Source of the DNA: DATARR01 sp036376245
Lineage (GTDB): Bacteria; Acidobacteriota; Thermoanaerobaculia; Multivoradales; UBA5704
Length of the DNA: 64,000 nt
Direction of reading: 5' to 3'
Assembly (NCBI GenBank): GCA_036376245.1
Contig: DASVAS010000101.1
Coordinates: forward strand, 62,001-126,000
Shown here: positions 15,888 to 23,735 of the stretch, piece by piece
How the letters are laid out: every line of letters begins with the position of its first letter
Position numbering within the stretch: position 1 is the stretch's first letter
Program-made: the position numbers and the translations under genes
The notes under the pieces: generated by a model
What the model was told of the DNA's origin: nothing
The model's database searches: none
What the model saw: the letters and a program-made list of their open reading frames with translations, nothing else

Positions 15888-17246
15888 ATGAAACCCCGCA
15901 GACTTCCCCGCAAGAGATGGATCTTCCTCGCCCTGCTGGTCCTGGCGGGGATCGGCGTCTGGTTCTTCGGATTCCGGACCGAGCCGCTGGACCCCCGGTT
16001 CAACGGCGCCTATCGGCTCGACGACGGCCGGCTGGTCTTCGTGACCGCCCGTGACGGCGACACGCTGCGCTATTCCATGATGAACGGCGAGAGCCGCGCC
16101 CTCTGGCCGGCGGGCGAGAACACCTTCGAGGCCGGGCCCGGATGGAGCAAACCGACGCCGGTCCAGGTGCGGGTCGCCTTCTCGCCTCCCCGAGACGGCG
16201 GCTATCCCGAGGGTTTCGCCTGGAAGGGGCCGGACGGCGCTGAGAAGCGCGCCCGGCGGCTGGACCTGCCGGAGACCCGCTTCACCTTCCCGAGCGGCGA
16301 TCTGACGCTGCGGGGCAAGCTGGTGACGCCGCCCGGGAAGGGCCCCTTCCCCGTGGTGGTCATCGTCCACGGCTCCGGCAAGGAGAGCGCCGTGGACGGC
16401 TACGCCATGCCGTACCTCTTCGCCTCCCACGGGATCGCCACCCTGGTCTACGACAAGCGCGGCACCGGGGAATCCGAGGGCGATTACACGCAGAACTTCC
16501 ACGTCCTGGCGCGGGACGTCCTGGCGGCGGTGGACTGGCTGCGGAATCAGCCGGTGATCGACGCGTCGAGGATCCATCTGTCGGGCTACAGCCAGGGCGG
16601 GTGGATCGCGCCGCTGGCGGCGTCCAAAACCAAGGGCATCCGGAGCGTGCTCGTCAACTACGGCCCCATGGTGCCTATCACGGGCGAGGACCGCTGGGGC
16701 TACGTGTACGCCCTGCGCAGGAAGGGTTTCAGCGAGGACGCCGTCCGCGAGGCCGACCGCGTCAACGACGTGATCGGCGCCGTCGTCGACCACGGCGAGG
16801 ACCGCTGGGACGAGCTCGGCCGGCTGCTCGACGAATCCAGGGACAAGCCGTGGTTCGCGGCCGTCCAGGGGAGCGACTCGGCCTTGGGCTTCGTGACCGG
16901 CAGCCGGATGCCCCGCTGGGTCATGCGCCTCTACGCCTGGTGGATGCTCCGGCCGCGGGAAGAGCCCTTCGTGGACCGGCTTTACGATCCCGTGCCCACG
17001 GTGGCCTCCCTTACAGGTACGCCCAGCCTGTGGCTCCTGGCCGACGAGGACGAGAGCATGCCTACGGGCTGGACGGCGGAGAAGCTGGAGGAGTTGCGGA
17101 AGGCCGGACGCCCCATCGAGATGAAGATCTATCCGGGGACGGACCACGGCATCATCCGCTTCCAGGAGACGCCGGCGGGGGAGCGCGAGTACCTGGGGTA
17201 TCACCCCGAGTACTTCGCGGATCAGGTGAGCTGGCTGCGGAGATAG
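15888..17246 (+). CDS. Membrane-anchored or exported alpha/beta hydrolase (S33-like)
   Basis: The protein has 452 residues. An N-terminal Arg/Lys cluster and hydrophobic helix (WIFLALLVLAGIGVWFFGF) anchor or export it. Residues ~30-140 form a lipocalin-like or YbbR-like beta leader. The alpha/beta hydrolase domain shows the oxyanion region VVIVHGSGKES, nucleophile elbow GYSQGG (Ser235), acid region LLADEDESM and catalytic His in GTDHGII (His420). Such proteins hydrolyse esters or peptides; the substrate is unknown. It follows the DinB-like gene by 7 bp. A 9-bp-period inverted repeat separates it from the convergent RND gene. Confidence 0.78.
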   Translation: MKPRRLPRKRWIFLALLVLAGIGVWFFGFRTEPLDPRFNGAYRLDDGRLVFVTARDGDTLRYSMMNGESRALWPAGENTFEAGPGWSKPTPVQVRVAFSPPRDGGYPEGFAWKGPDGAEKRARRLDLPETRFTFPSGDLTLRGKLVTPPGKGPFPVVVIVHGSGKESAVDGYAMPYLFASHGIATLVYDKRGTGESEGDYTQNFHVLARDVLAAVDWLRNQPVIDASRIHLSGYSQGGWIAPLAASKTKGIRSVLVNYGPMVPITGEDRWGYVYALRRKGFSEDAVREADRVNDVIGAVVDHGEDRWDELGRLLDESRDKPWFAAVQGSDSALGFVTGSRMPRWVMRLYAWWMLRPREEPFVDRLYDPVPTVASLTGTPSLWLLADEDESMPTGWTAEKLEELRKAGRPIEMKIYPGTDHGIIRFQETPAGEREYLGYHPEYFADQVSWLRR

Positions 17247-17260
17247 CTAAGGGAGGCTGA

Positions 17261-17345
17261 AAGGACCTAAAGGACATAAGGGACCTAAAGGACGACGCTT
17301 TTGTCGTTTAGGTCCTTTAGGTCCCTTATGTCCTTTAGGTCCTTG
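17261..17345. repeat. Period-9 inverted repeat array, copy 1
   Basis: Tandem 9-mers of type GGACCTAAA/GGACATAAG run from 17261 to about 17296, then reverse as TTTAGGTCC units to 17344. The two arms are perfectly complementary over about 33 bp, and the right arm carries one extra 9-mer. It sits between convergent genes and could act as a bidirectional terminator or mRNA end stabiliser. Confidence 0.85.
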
Positions 17346-17359
17346 TCTTTCTCAACCCG

Positions 17360-20300
17360 CTACGCCGCTTCCTTCAGCGGCCGTTCCTTCCTCGGCAGCC
17401 AGCGCCGGACCAGCGCTCCCACCTTCTTCGTGGACCGGAGGTCGTCGAAGATCGAGTAGAAGACCGGCGTGGCCAGCAGGGTGAGGAGGAGCGAGAGGGT
17501 CTGGCCTCCGATCACCACGACGGCGATGGCGCGCCGCTCTTCGGAGCCCGGGCCGGTGCCCAGGGCCAGCGGCAGCATGCCCGCCACCAGCGCGAGAGTG
17601 GTCATCAGGATGGGCCGCAGCCGGTCGCGGTTGGCCTGGATGATGGCCGCGCCGCGCTCCATCCCCTTGGCCCGCAGACCGTTCATGTGATCGATCTGCA
17701 GAATGGCGTTCTTCTTCACCACGCCGAACAGCACCAGCACGCCGAGCGCCGAATAGAGATTGAGCGTGTTGTTCGTGGCCCACAGCGAAAGCAGGGCGAA
17801 CGGTACGGCCAGCGGCAGGGAGAGCAGGATGGTCAACGGGTGGGTCACGCTCTCGAACTGCGACGCCAGGATCATGTACATGAAGATGATCGAGAGCATC
17901 AGGGCGAACATGAACTCCCGGTAGGTACGGGCGAGCTCGCGGCCCCGGCCGCCGATGGCGGTGGAGTAGGTGGGCGGCAGGTTCATCTCGTCCACGGCCT
18001 GTTGCAGGGCTTCCAGGCGGTCGGCCAGCGCGTAGCCGGGGCCGACGCTGGCGCGCAGGCTCACCTGCCGCTGGCGGTCGAGGCGGTCGACGCGCGAGGC
18101 CGTGGTCTCTTCCTCGACGGTCACGAAGTTGCCGAGCTGGTAGAGCTGGCCGCCGGCACCGGGGACGTAGAGGCCGAGGATGGAGCGGGGATCGTTCCGC
18201 GCGCCTTCGGCCAGCCGGAGCTGGACGTCGTAGTCGTCGTTGACCTGCGGATCGCGGAAACGGGAGACCTCCTGGTCGCCGCCCACCATGAGGCGCAAGG
18301 CGTTGCCGATGTTGGACATGTCCACGCCCAGGGCGGCCGCGCGGTCGCGGTCCACGTGCACCCGCAGCTCGGGTTTGTCGAGCTTGAGGGTGGTGTCCGC
18401 GTCCTCGATGCCGCCGAGCTCCTTGGACTTCTCGCGCAATTGATCGGCGTACTGGGCGAGAGCGTTGAGGTCGGGACCGCGCAGGGCGAAGTCGATGTCG
18501 GCGTTGCCGCCGCCGATGTTGAACGACTGGATGTTGCGCACGGAGGAGCGGATGTCGCGGAACTTGCGCAGCCGGCCGCGCACCTCCAGCATCACGTCCT
18601 GCTGGCTGTAGTTGCCGCGGAAGGCTGCGGCCGGATCGAGCCGTAGCAGGCTCTTGAAGAACCGTGAGACGGAGAGCTTGCGCTCCTCGTGCGGCGCGAT
18701 GCGCACGAAGACCCGCCCCTGGTTGACGCCGCCCAGGAAGCCGCCGCCCGCGGTGGCCAGCATGGTGCGGATGCCCCGCACCTGCCGCAACTCGGCCTCG
18801 ACGGCCCGCATGGCCTCGTCCACGCCGGCCAGGCTGGTGCCCTCCGGCAGGTTGATGCCGACCTCGAACTCGGACTCGTCCACGTTGCTGGGGATGTACT
18901 CGACCTTCACCAGCTTGAAGATGGGGAAGGAGGCGAACATGACGACGAGGCAGACCAGGGCCGCGAGCCGCCGCCGCTTCATGGTGGCCCGCAGCAGGCG
19001 TTCATAGAAACGGTCGATGCGGGCGTAGAAGCCGCGCCGGGACTTCGCGGGCTCGTCGGCGTGGCCACCGTGGCTGGAAGCCGCGTCCGTGGCCCGCAGC
19101 ATGCGGGCGCTCATCATCGGCGTCAGGGTGAAGGAGACGAGCAGCGAGACGAGCACCGCCACCGCCGCCGTCAGGCCGAACTGATAGAGGAAGCGGCCGG
19201 AGATGCTGGACATGAAAGAGACCGGAACGAAGATCACCACCAGCGAGAGCGTGGTGGCGAGCACCGCGAGGCCGATCTCCTGCGTCGCCGCCTTCGCCGC
19301 CTCGAACGAATTCATCTTCTTCTCTTCGATGTACCGGAAGATGTTTTCGAGCACGACGATGGCGTCGTCGATCACCACGCCCACCATCAGCACGAGGGCC
19401 AGCATGGTGACGCTGTTGAGCGTGAAGTCCAGGGCCTTCATCATCCCGAAGGTGGCGATCACGGACGAGGGGATGGCCACCGCGGCGATCACCGTCGAGC
19501 GCCAGCTCCGCATGAAGGCGAACACCACGAGGGATGCCAGGATGCTGCCCAGGATCAGGTGCAGGTTGATCTCGTGGAGGGCGGCGTAGATGTAGCGCGA
19601 CTGGTCGCGGATGATCTCCATCTTGAGGTCCGGCGGGAGCTGCGCCTGAACCTTGGCGAGGGCCGTCTTGACGCCTTCGATCACCTCGATGGTGTTGGCG
19701 CCGGACTGGCGGCGGATCTCGAGGCTCACCGTGGGCACGCCGTTCAGCCGCGAGACCGAGCGCTGCTCCTTGGTGCCGTCCTCGGCCTGGCCGAGGTCGC
19801 GGATGCGCACCGGCTGGCCGTTGATGGTGGCCACCACGAGGTCGTTGAAGTCCTCCGCCTTCTCGATCTTGCCCATCGTGCGGAGGATCTGCTCGCGGGT
19901 GCCGGAGGTGACGTTGCCGCCCGGCGCTTCCGTGTTCTGGCGCACCAGGGCGTCGCGCACGGCGTTGATCGGGATGCCGTACGCCGCCAGCCGGGCCGGG
20001 TCGATCCAGATGTTGATCGCCCGCTGCAGGCCGCCCTCGATCGAAACCTCGCCGACGCCGGCCGAGCGCTCGAGCTGGACCTTCACGATCTTGTCGGCGT
20101 ACTCGGTCAGCTCCCGCAACGGGCGGTTGCCCGAAAGGGTGACGGACATCACGGGGGAGCTGTCATTGTTGAATTTGGCGACGATCGGGGGCTGGACGTC
20201 CTCCGGCAGCCGCCGGACGACGGTCGAGACGCGGTCGCGGACGTCCTGGGCCGCGGTCTCGATGTCGCGGTCGAGGCTGAAGGTGGCGATGACGAAGGAG

Positions 20301-20566
20301 CTGCTGCCCGAGGAGATGGAGCGCAGCTCTTCGACGCCCTCGACGGTGTTGACGACCTCCTCGATGACCTCGGAGATCTCGGCCTCGGTCTCCTCGGTGG
20401 AGGCGCCGGGCAGGATCGTGCGGACGGAGACGGTCGGCAGGTCCACCGTCGGGAAGCGGTCGACGCCCAGGCCGGTGTAGCTGGCGGCGCCCACGACCAC
20501 CAGGGCGAGGACGATCATGACCGCGAAGACGGGCCGGCGGATGCAGATCTCGGCGAGCTTTTGCAC
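17360..20566 (-). CDS. RND multidrug efflux transporter, inner-membrane permease (AcrB/HAE1 type)
   Basis: The protein has 1068 residues, the normal length, starting at a GTG with GGGAGGG ten bases upstream. The N-terminus CIRRPVFAVMIVLALVVVGA is the classic TM1. The TM4 proton-relay acidic pair appears in MVGVVIDDAIVVLENIF. Large periplasmic loops contain the TDxxS-like dock regions, and the second half repeats the fold (RPILMTTLALVAGMLPLALGTGPGSEERRAIAVVVIGG). It exports hydrophobic compounds from the periplasm or inner membrane to an outer-membrane channel, driven by protons. The adaptor gene lies 25 bp upstream on the same strand; no TolC-like channel is in the window. Confidence 0.93.
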   Translation of the reverse strand: MQKLAEICIRRPVFAVMIVLALVVVGAASYTGLGVDRFPTVDLPTVSVRTILPGASTEETEAEISEVIEEVVNTVEGVEELRSISSGSSSFVIATFSLDRDIETAAQDVRDRVSTVVRRLPEDVQPPIVAKFNNDSSPVMSVTLSGNRPLRELTEYADKIVKVQLERSAGVGEVSIEGGLQRAINIWIDPARLAAYGIPINAVRDALVRQNTEAPGGNVTSGTREQILRTMGKIEKAEDFNDLVVATINGQPVRIRDLGQAEDGTKEQRSVSRLNGVPTVSLEIRRQSGANTIEVIEGVKTALAKVQAQLPPDLKMEIIRDQSRYIYAALHEINLHLILGSILASLVVFAFMRSWRSTVIAAVAIPSSVIATFGMMKALDFTLNSVTMLALVLMVGVVIDDAIVVLENIFRYIEEKKMNSFEAAKAATQEIGLAVLATTLSLVVIFVPVSFMSSISGRFLYQFGLTAAVAVLVSLLVSFTLTPMMSARMLRATDAASSHGGHADEPAKSRRGFYARIDRFYERLLRATMKRRRLAALVCLVVMFASFPIFKLVKVEYIPSNVDESEFEVGINLPEGTSLAGVDEAMRAVEAELRQVRGIRTMLATAGGGFLGGVNQGRVFVRIAPHEERKLSVSRFFKSLLRLDPAAAFRGNYSQQDVMLEVRGRLRKFRDIRSSVRNIQSFNIGGGNADIDFALRGPDLNALAQYADQLREKSKELGGIEDADTTLKLDKPELRVHVDRDRAAALGVDMSNIGNALRLMVGGDQEVSRFRDPQVNDDYDVQLRLAEGARNDPRSILGLYVPGAGGQLYQLGNFVTVEEETTASRVDRLDRQRQVSLRASVGPGYALADRLEALQQAVDEMNLPPTYSTAIGGRGRELARTYREFMFALMLSIIFMYMILASQFESVTHPLTILLSLPLAVPFALLSLWATNNTLNLYSALGVLVLFGVVKKNAILQIDHMNGLRAKGMERGAAIIQANRDRLRPILMTTLALVAGMLPLALGTGPGSEERRAIAVVVIGGQTLSLLLTLLATPVFYSIFDDLRSTKKVGALVRRWLPRKERPLKEAA

Positions 20567-20591
20567 GGTGTTCTATCCCTCCCTGCCGCTC

Positions 20592-21827
20592 TTACGGCAC
20601 GACTCTGAGCGGTTCGCCGGTCACGATGTTGCCGGGCTGGATCACCACCGGCTCTCCGGCCTTGATGCCGTCCACGATCTCCACCTGGTCGCCGGAGCGG
20701 CGGCCGGTGCGGACGCGCTTCTCGACCGCCTTGCCCTCCTCGACGGTGATGACCTTCTCGATGCCGGCGAAGGTGACGAGGGAGGAGGCGGGCACGAGCA
20801 CGGCCGGGTCGGCGGCCTGGACGACGATGGAGGCCTGGACGAAGGCGCCGGGCCGGAGCTGGCCGCCCTGATTAGGCACCTCGGCCTCGACCATCAGGGT
20901 ACGGTTGTCCTGGCTGATGGCCGGGCTGATGCGGGCCACCTGGCCGTGGTGGGGAGTGGGGTCCCCCTCGGCGCGGAGCTGGACGTCCAGGCCGGGCTTG
21001 ACGCCGGCCGCCTCGCGCTCAGGGACGGCGAGGCGCAGCCGCAGAGGGTGCCGGCGGACCAGGACGGCCACCGGCGCGCCGGCGGCGGTGTAGTCGCCCA
21101 CGCTGGAGAGACGCTCGCTGATGACGCCGTCGAACGGCGCCCGCAGGAAGGAGTCGGCGAGCTGCTGCTTGGCGATCTCCAGCTCGGAGATGCGCTGCGA
21201 GAGCACGGCCTGGCGGGTGCGGGCCTCCTCGACGGCCTCCTGATAGCGGCCGTCGGCGACGCCGTAAGCGGCCTCGGCGGCGTCGAAGTCGGCCTGGGGG
21301 ATGAGCTGCTCCTGAAAGAGCCTGGCCATGCGGTCGCGGGTGAGCTGCGCGGACTTCAGGGTGGCGGCGGCCTGGCGCACCACGGCGGTCTCTTCCGGGG
21401 GGACGATGGCGTCCGGCCCCTGGGGAGGGATCCCGAGGCGGGCGCGCGCCTGCTCCAGGGCGGTACGGGCCTGGGTGACCCGCAGCTCGTAATCGGTGGG
21501 GACCAGCCGGGCGATCACCTGGCCGCGCCCCACGGGCGTGCCGATGTCCACGGCCATCTGCTGGATACGCCCGGCGATCTTGAAGCCGAGCTGGGCCTCC
21601 TCGTCGGCGGCGAGCGTTCCGGAAACGTCGATCGTGCGCGCCAGCCGGCCTTCCTCGGCGGTCGCGAGCCTCACTTCACGGGGGGGACCGGACGGCCCTC
21701 CGCCCCCTGGCCCTCCGGGCCCGCCACCTTCCCGGCCCCCCATCTTGCCGGCGGCCGGTGTATCGCCGCCGCAGCCGGCCAGCGCCAGGAGCAAAGCCGG
21801 AATCGTCATCCAAGTAAGCAACTTCAT
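20592..21827 (-). CDS. RND efflux periplasmic adaptor lipoprotein (HlyD/AcrA family)
   Basis: The protein has 411 residues from the ATG at 21827, with GGGAGAGA upstream; a much longer in-frame start is spurious. The signal peptide has a lipobox LLALAGC (Cys19). A Gly/Pro-rich linker leads to the lipoyl half-motifs (GTLAADEEAQLGFKIAGRIQQMAVDIGTPVGRGQVIARL and APFDGVISERLSSVGDYTAAGAPVAVLV). Between them is a long coiled-coil hairpin (~100-195). Beta-barrel and membrane-proximal domains follow, ending IVTGEPLRVVP. It bridges the AcrB-like pump encoded next to an outer-membrane channel. First gene of the two-gene operon. Confidence 0.92.
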   Translation of the reverse strand: MKLLTWMTIPALLLALAGCGGDTPAAGKMGGREGGGPGGPGGGGPSGPPREVRLATAEEGRLARTIDVSGTLAADEEAQLGFKIAGRIQQMAVDIGTPVGRGQVIARLVPTDYELRVTQARTALEQARARLGIPPQGPDAIVPPEETAVVRQAAATLKSAQLTRDRMARLFQEQLIPQADFDAAEAAYGVADGRYQEAVEEARTRQAVLSQRISELEIAKQQLADSFLRAPFDGVISERLSSVGDYTAAGAPVAVLVRRHPLRLRLAVPEREAAGVKPGLDVQLRAEGDPTPHHGQVARISPAISQDNRTLMVEAEVPNQGGQLRPGAFVQASIVVQAADPAVLVPASSLVTFAGIEKVITVEEGKAVEKRVRTGRRSGDQVEIVDGIKAGEPVVIQPGNIVTGEPLRVVP

Positions 21828-21989
21828 CGAATTGTCTCTCCCGGGAGTCCTCCGCGAGCGCGGAGACATCAACCTACGTACCCTACCCCCTAAAGTTGCG
21901 CGCGGTCCTCCATATTCCCGGCGCGAGTCCAATCTAGTCCAGGGAAAAGGCGATCCGTTGGCGACGGATGTAAAGAAAACGTAATAAAC

Positions 21990-22011
21990 GGCCGGCCCGG
22001 GCGGGCCGGCC
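21990..22011 (-). terminator. Intrinsic terminator of the paralogous secreted-protein operon
   Basis: GGCCGGCCC (21990-21998) and GGGCCGGCC (22003-22011) form a 9-bp stem with a 4-nt loop. Read on the minus strand it is followed by the T-rich GTTTATTACGTTTTC. It lies downstream of the gene ending at 22096. Confidence 0.7.
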
Positions 22012-22030
22012 TTCGCGAGCGGGAAGAGAC

Positions 22031-22093
22031 TCAGGGCGCGGCGGCCAGGGCGATCCCCCAGAGCAGGCGGGCGAAGCGTCGCGCGAGGGTCAT
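22031..22093 (-). CDS. Possible 20-aa hydrophobic leader-like ORF
   Basis: An ATG two bases after the upstream gene's stop opens MTLARRFARLLWGIALAAAP and then a TGA. GGAG is present nine bases before it. It looks like a bare signal peptide and may be a remnant or chance ORF. No family is recognisable. Confidence 0.2.
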   Translation of the reverse strand: MTLARRFARLLWGIALAAAP

Positions 22094-22095
22094 GG

Positions 22096-23703
22096 CTACA
22101 GGCTCCCCGCGGCGGCCCGGTAGGCCTTGCGGTAATGGGTGTAGGCGTCCTTGTAGGCCCCCTTGGCCTGGTCCCGGTCGCCCTGATCGAGCTCCGCCAG
22201 GGCCTGCCTCGGGTCGCCGCCGGCGTTCCGCCGTTTCTGGATGGTGTCCGCAACGATGGCGCGCGTGGTGTCGAGGAACCCGCCCACCGACCTGGGGAGC
22301 TGGAAGAGAGAGATCCGGGCGTTGCCCTCGCGGTAGAGATCGGCCTCGATCCGCAGGCGCAGCGCCAGGTCCTGGAACTGGAGCAGGAAGGCGGAGGTCT
22401 CCGCCTGCTCGGCCTGGAAGTGGTCGGCCTTGCTCTCCAGGATGTCGAGCTTCCTCTCCACCGCGGCCACGTCGCCGTCCAGGTCGGACGTCTGCGCCCG
22501 GGCGCCGTCGACGTTCGTCTGCGTGGCCCGGGTCGAGACCTTGACGTTCAGCCGCTCGGTCTGGAGCGCGTCGTGGCGGTCCGCCGCCTCCTCCGCGGCC
22601 AGGGTGGAAGCCTCTTCGTAGCACAGGCAGAGGTAGTTGATGGGGTAGTAGATCGCCGACGTGACGAGCTTGATGTTCACGCCCCAGAGGTCGTCCGGCG
22701 CCAGGTCGTCGATGCCGTGGGCCGCCCATTCGAGGCCCCGCTTGCAGACGTAGGTGGCCTTCAGGTCGCCCATCTCGCCGATGCCGGGGATCGGCGTGCC
22801 CGCCGGCGGGCAGGGAGGCCGCAGCTCCGGCACGCTCTGGGCGACGCCCTGCCACCAGTCGGGGTCGTCGACGTCGAGGCCGATCAGGCTCATCAGGTCC
22901 CGCGGGTCCGGATCGGTGAGCCAGGAGAGCTCGCCGGCCACGGTGGAGAAGAGGGAGGTGAGGCCGTTCTTGATCTGGCTCACGGCATCCTGCGCGAACT
23001 GGCTCACCTTGGAGGGGATGGCTTCGAGATGATCGATGATGTGATCGATCTCGCAGAGCACTCCGCCGGGGAAGCTGCTGCCGCAGGTCGAAGAGTGGGC
23101 CTCGGTCACGTTCCGCGGCCCGCCGGCGGTCTTCCCCTCCAGCTTTTTCTCCCAGACGGGCTGGCGCTCCTCCATGGCCTTCTGAAGGACGAGGAGCTGA
23201 TCGGAGGCGAGGCCCTCGACGATCCGCTCCACGCGTTCGACCCGCGCGTGGTAGTCGGCGCCGACCACCTGCGGGGGGACGGCCTTCAGGGTGCCGAGGA
23301 ATCCGATCATCCGCTCCCGCAGGACCTCGGGCCGGGCTCCCGCCGCCGCGGCGTCCAGGGTGGCGGCCAACTCGACGGGACCGGGGACCGCGCTGGCGGA
23401 GGCGGCCAGGGCCCTGGGCAGGGACTGCCAGTAGGGGACCTTCTCCAGGGCCCGCCGCAGGCGGAGCAGCTCCTGCGGGGAGAGCCTGCGGATGCGTTCC
23501 GCCGCCTCCGCCAGCGGCGGCTGCCCCTGCGCGGAGAGGCCGGCCTGGAGAGCGGGCGGGAGCCGTTGCAGGTCGTCCACGTAGGTCAGGAGCTGGACGC
23601 GGAAGGCTTCGAGGTCGTCAGGGGACTCGGCGCCGAGGGCGGTCGCGGGGATCGCCAGGCACGCGAGCAGGGGTCCCGCAAGGAAAAGCTTTCTGATGGT
23701 CAT
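22096..23703 (-). CDS. Secreted helical protein, paralogue B (unknown family)
   Basis: The protein has 535 residues from the ATG at 23703, with AAAAGGAGGG upstream; a longer start at 23739 is less likely. Signal peptide: LFLAGPLLACLAIPATALG. The N-terminal half is helical with a repeated pattern (LRRLSPQELLRLRRALEKVPYW; LASDQLLVLQKAMEE). A middle block has the conserved Cys segment PPCPPAGTPIPGIGEMG, ATYVCKRGLEW and YPINYLCLCYEE. A coiled coil follows (DLDGDVAAVERKLDILESK), and the C-terminus is TPR-like (LDQGDRDQAKGAYKDAYTHYRKAYR). It is clearly homologous to the product of 23736-25340 upstream, 32 bp away, and probably co-transcribed from the sigma-54-like promoter at 25383. Function unknown. 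Confidence 0.75.
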   Translation of the reverse strand: MTIRKLFLAGPLLACLAIPATALGAESPDDLEAFRVQLLTYVDDLQRLPPALQAGLSAQGQPPLAEAAERIRRLSPQELLRLRRALEKVPYWQSLPRALAASASAVPGPVELAATLDAAAAGARPEVLRERMIGFLGTLKAVPPQVVGADYHARVERVERIVEGLASDQLLVLQKAMEERQPVWEKKLEGKTAGGPRNVTEAHSSTCGSSFPGGVLCEIDHIIDHLEAIPSKVSQFAQDAVSQIKNGLTSLFSTVAGELSWLTDPDPRDLMSLIGLDVDDPDWWQGVAQSVPELRPPCPPAGTPIPGIGEMGDLKATYVCKRGLEWAAHGIDDLAPDDLWGVNIKLVTSAIYYPINYLCLCYEEASTLAAEEAADRHDALQTERLNVKVSTRATQTNVDGARAQTSDLDGDVAAVERKLDILESKADHFQAEQAETSAFLLQFQDLALRLRIEADLYREGNARISLFQLPRSVGGFLDTTRAIVADTIQKRRNAGGDPRQALAELDQGDRDQAKGAYKDAYTHYRKAYRAAAGSL

Positions 23704-23735
23704 GGTTCGACCCTCCTTTTCGCGGCTTGCCCGCG

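Noticed and set aside
17261..17345. Considered as an ordinary intrinsic terminator
   Set aside because: The arms are 33 bp or more with internal 9-bp periodicity and no terminal T run; the same architecture recurs at three other loci, so it is listed as a repeat family. It may still terminate transcription.
18689..20608. A 639-aa open frame on + opposite the RND pump
   Set aside because: His/Asp/Gly/Arg-rich shadow of the AcrB-like gene without motifs.
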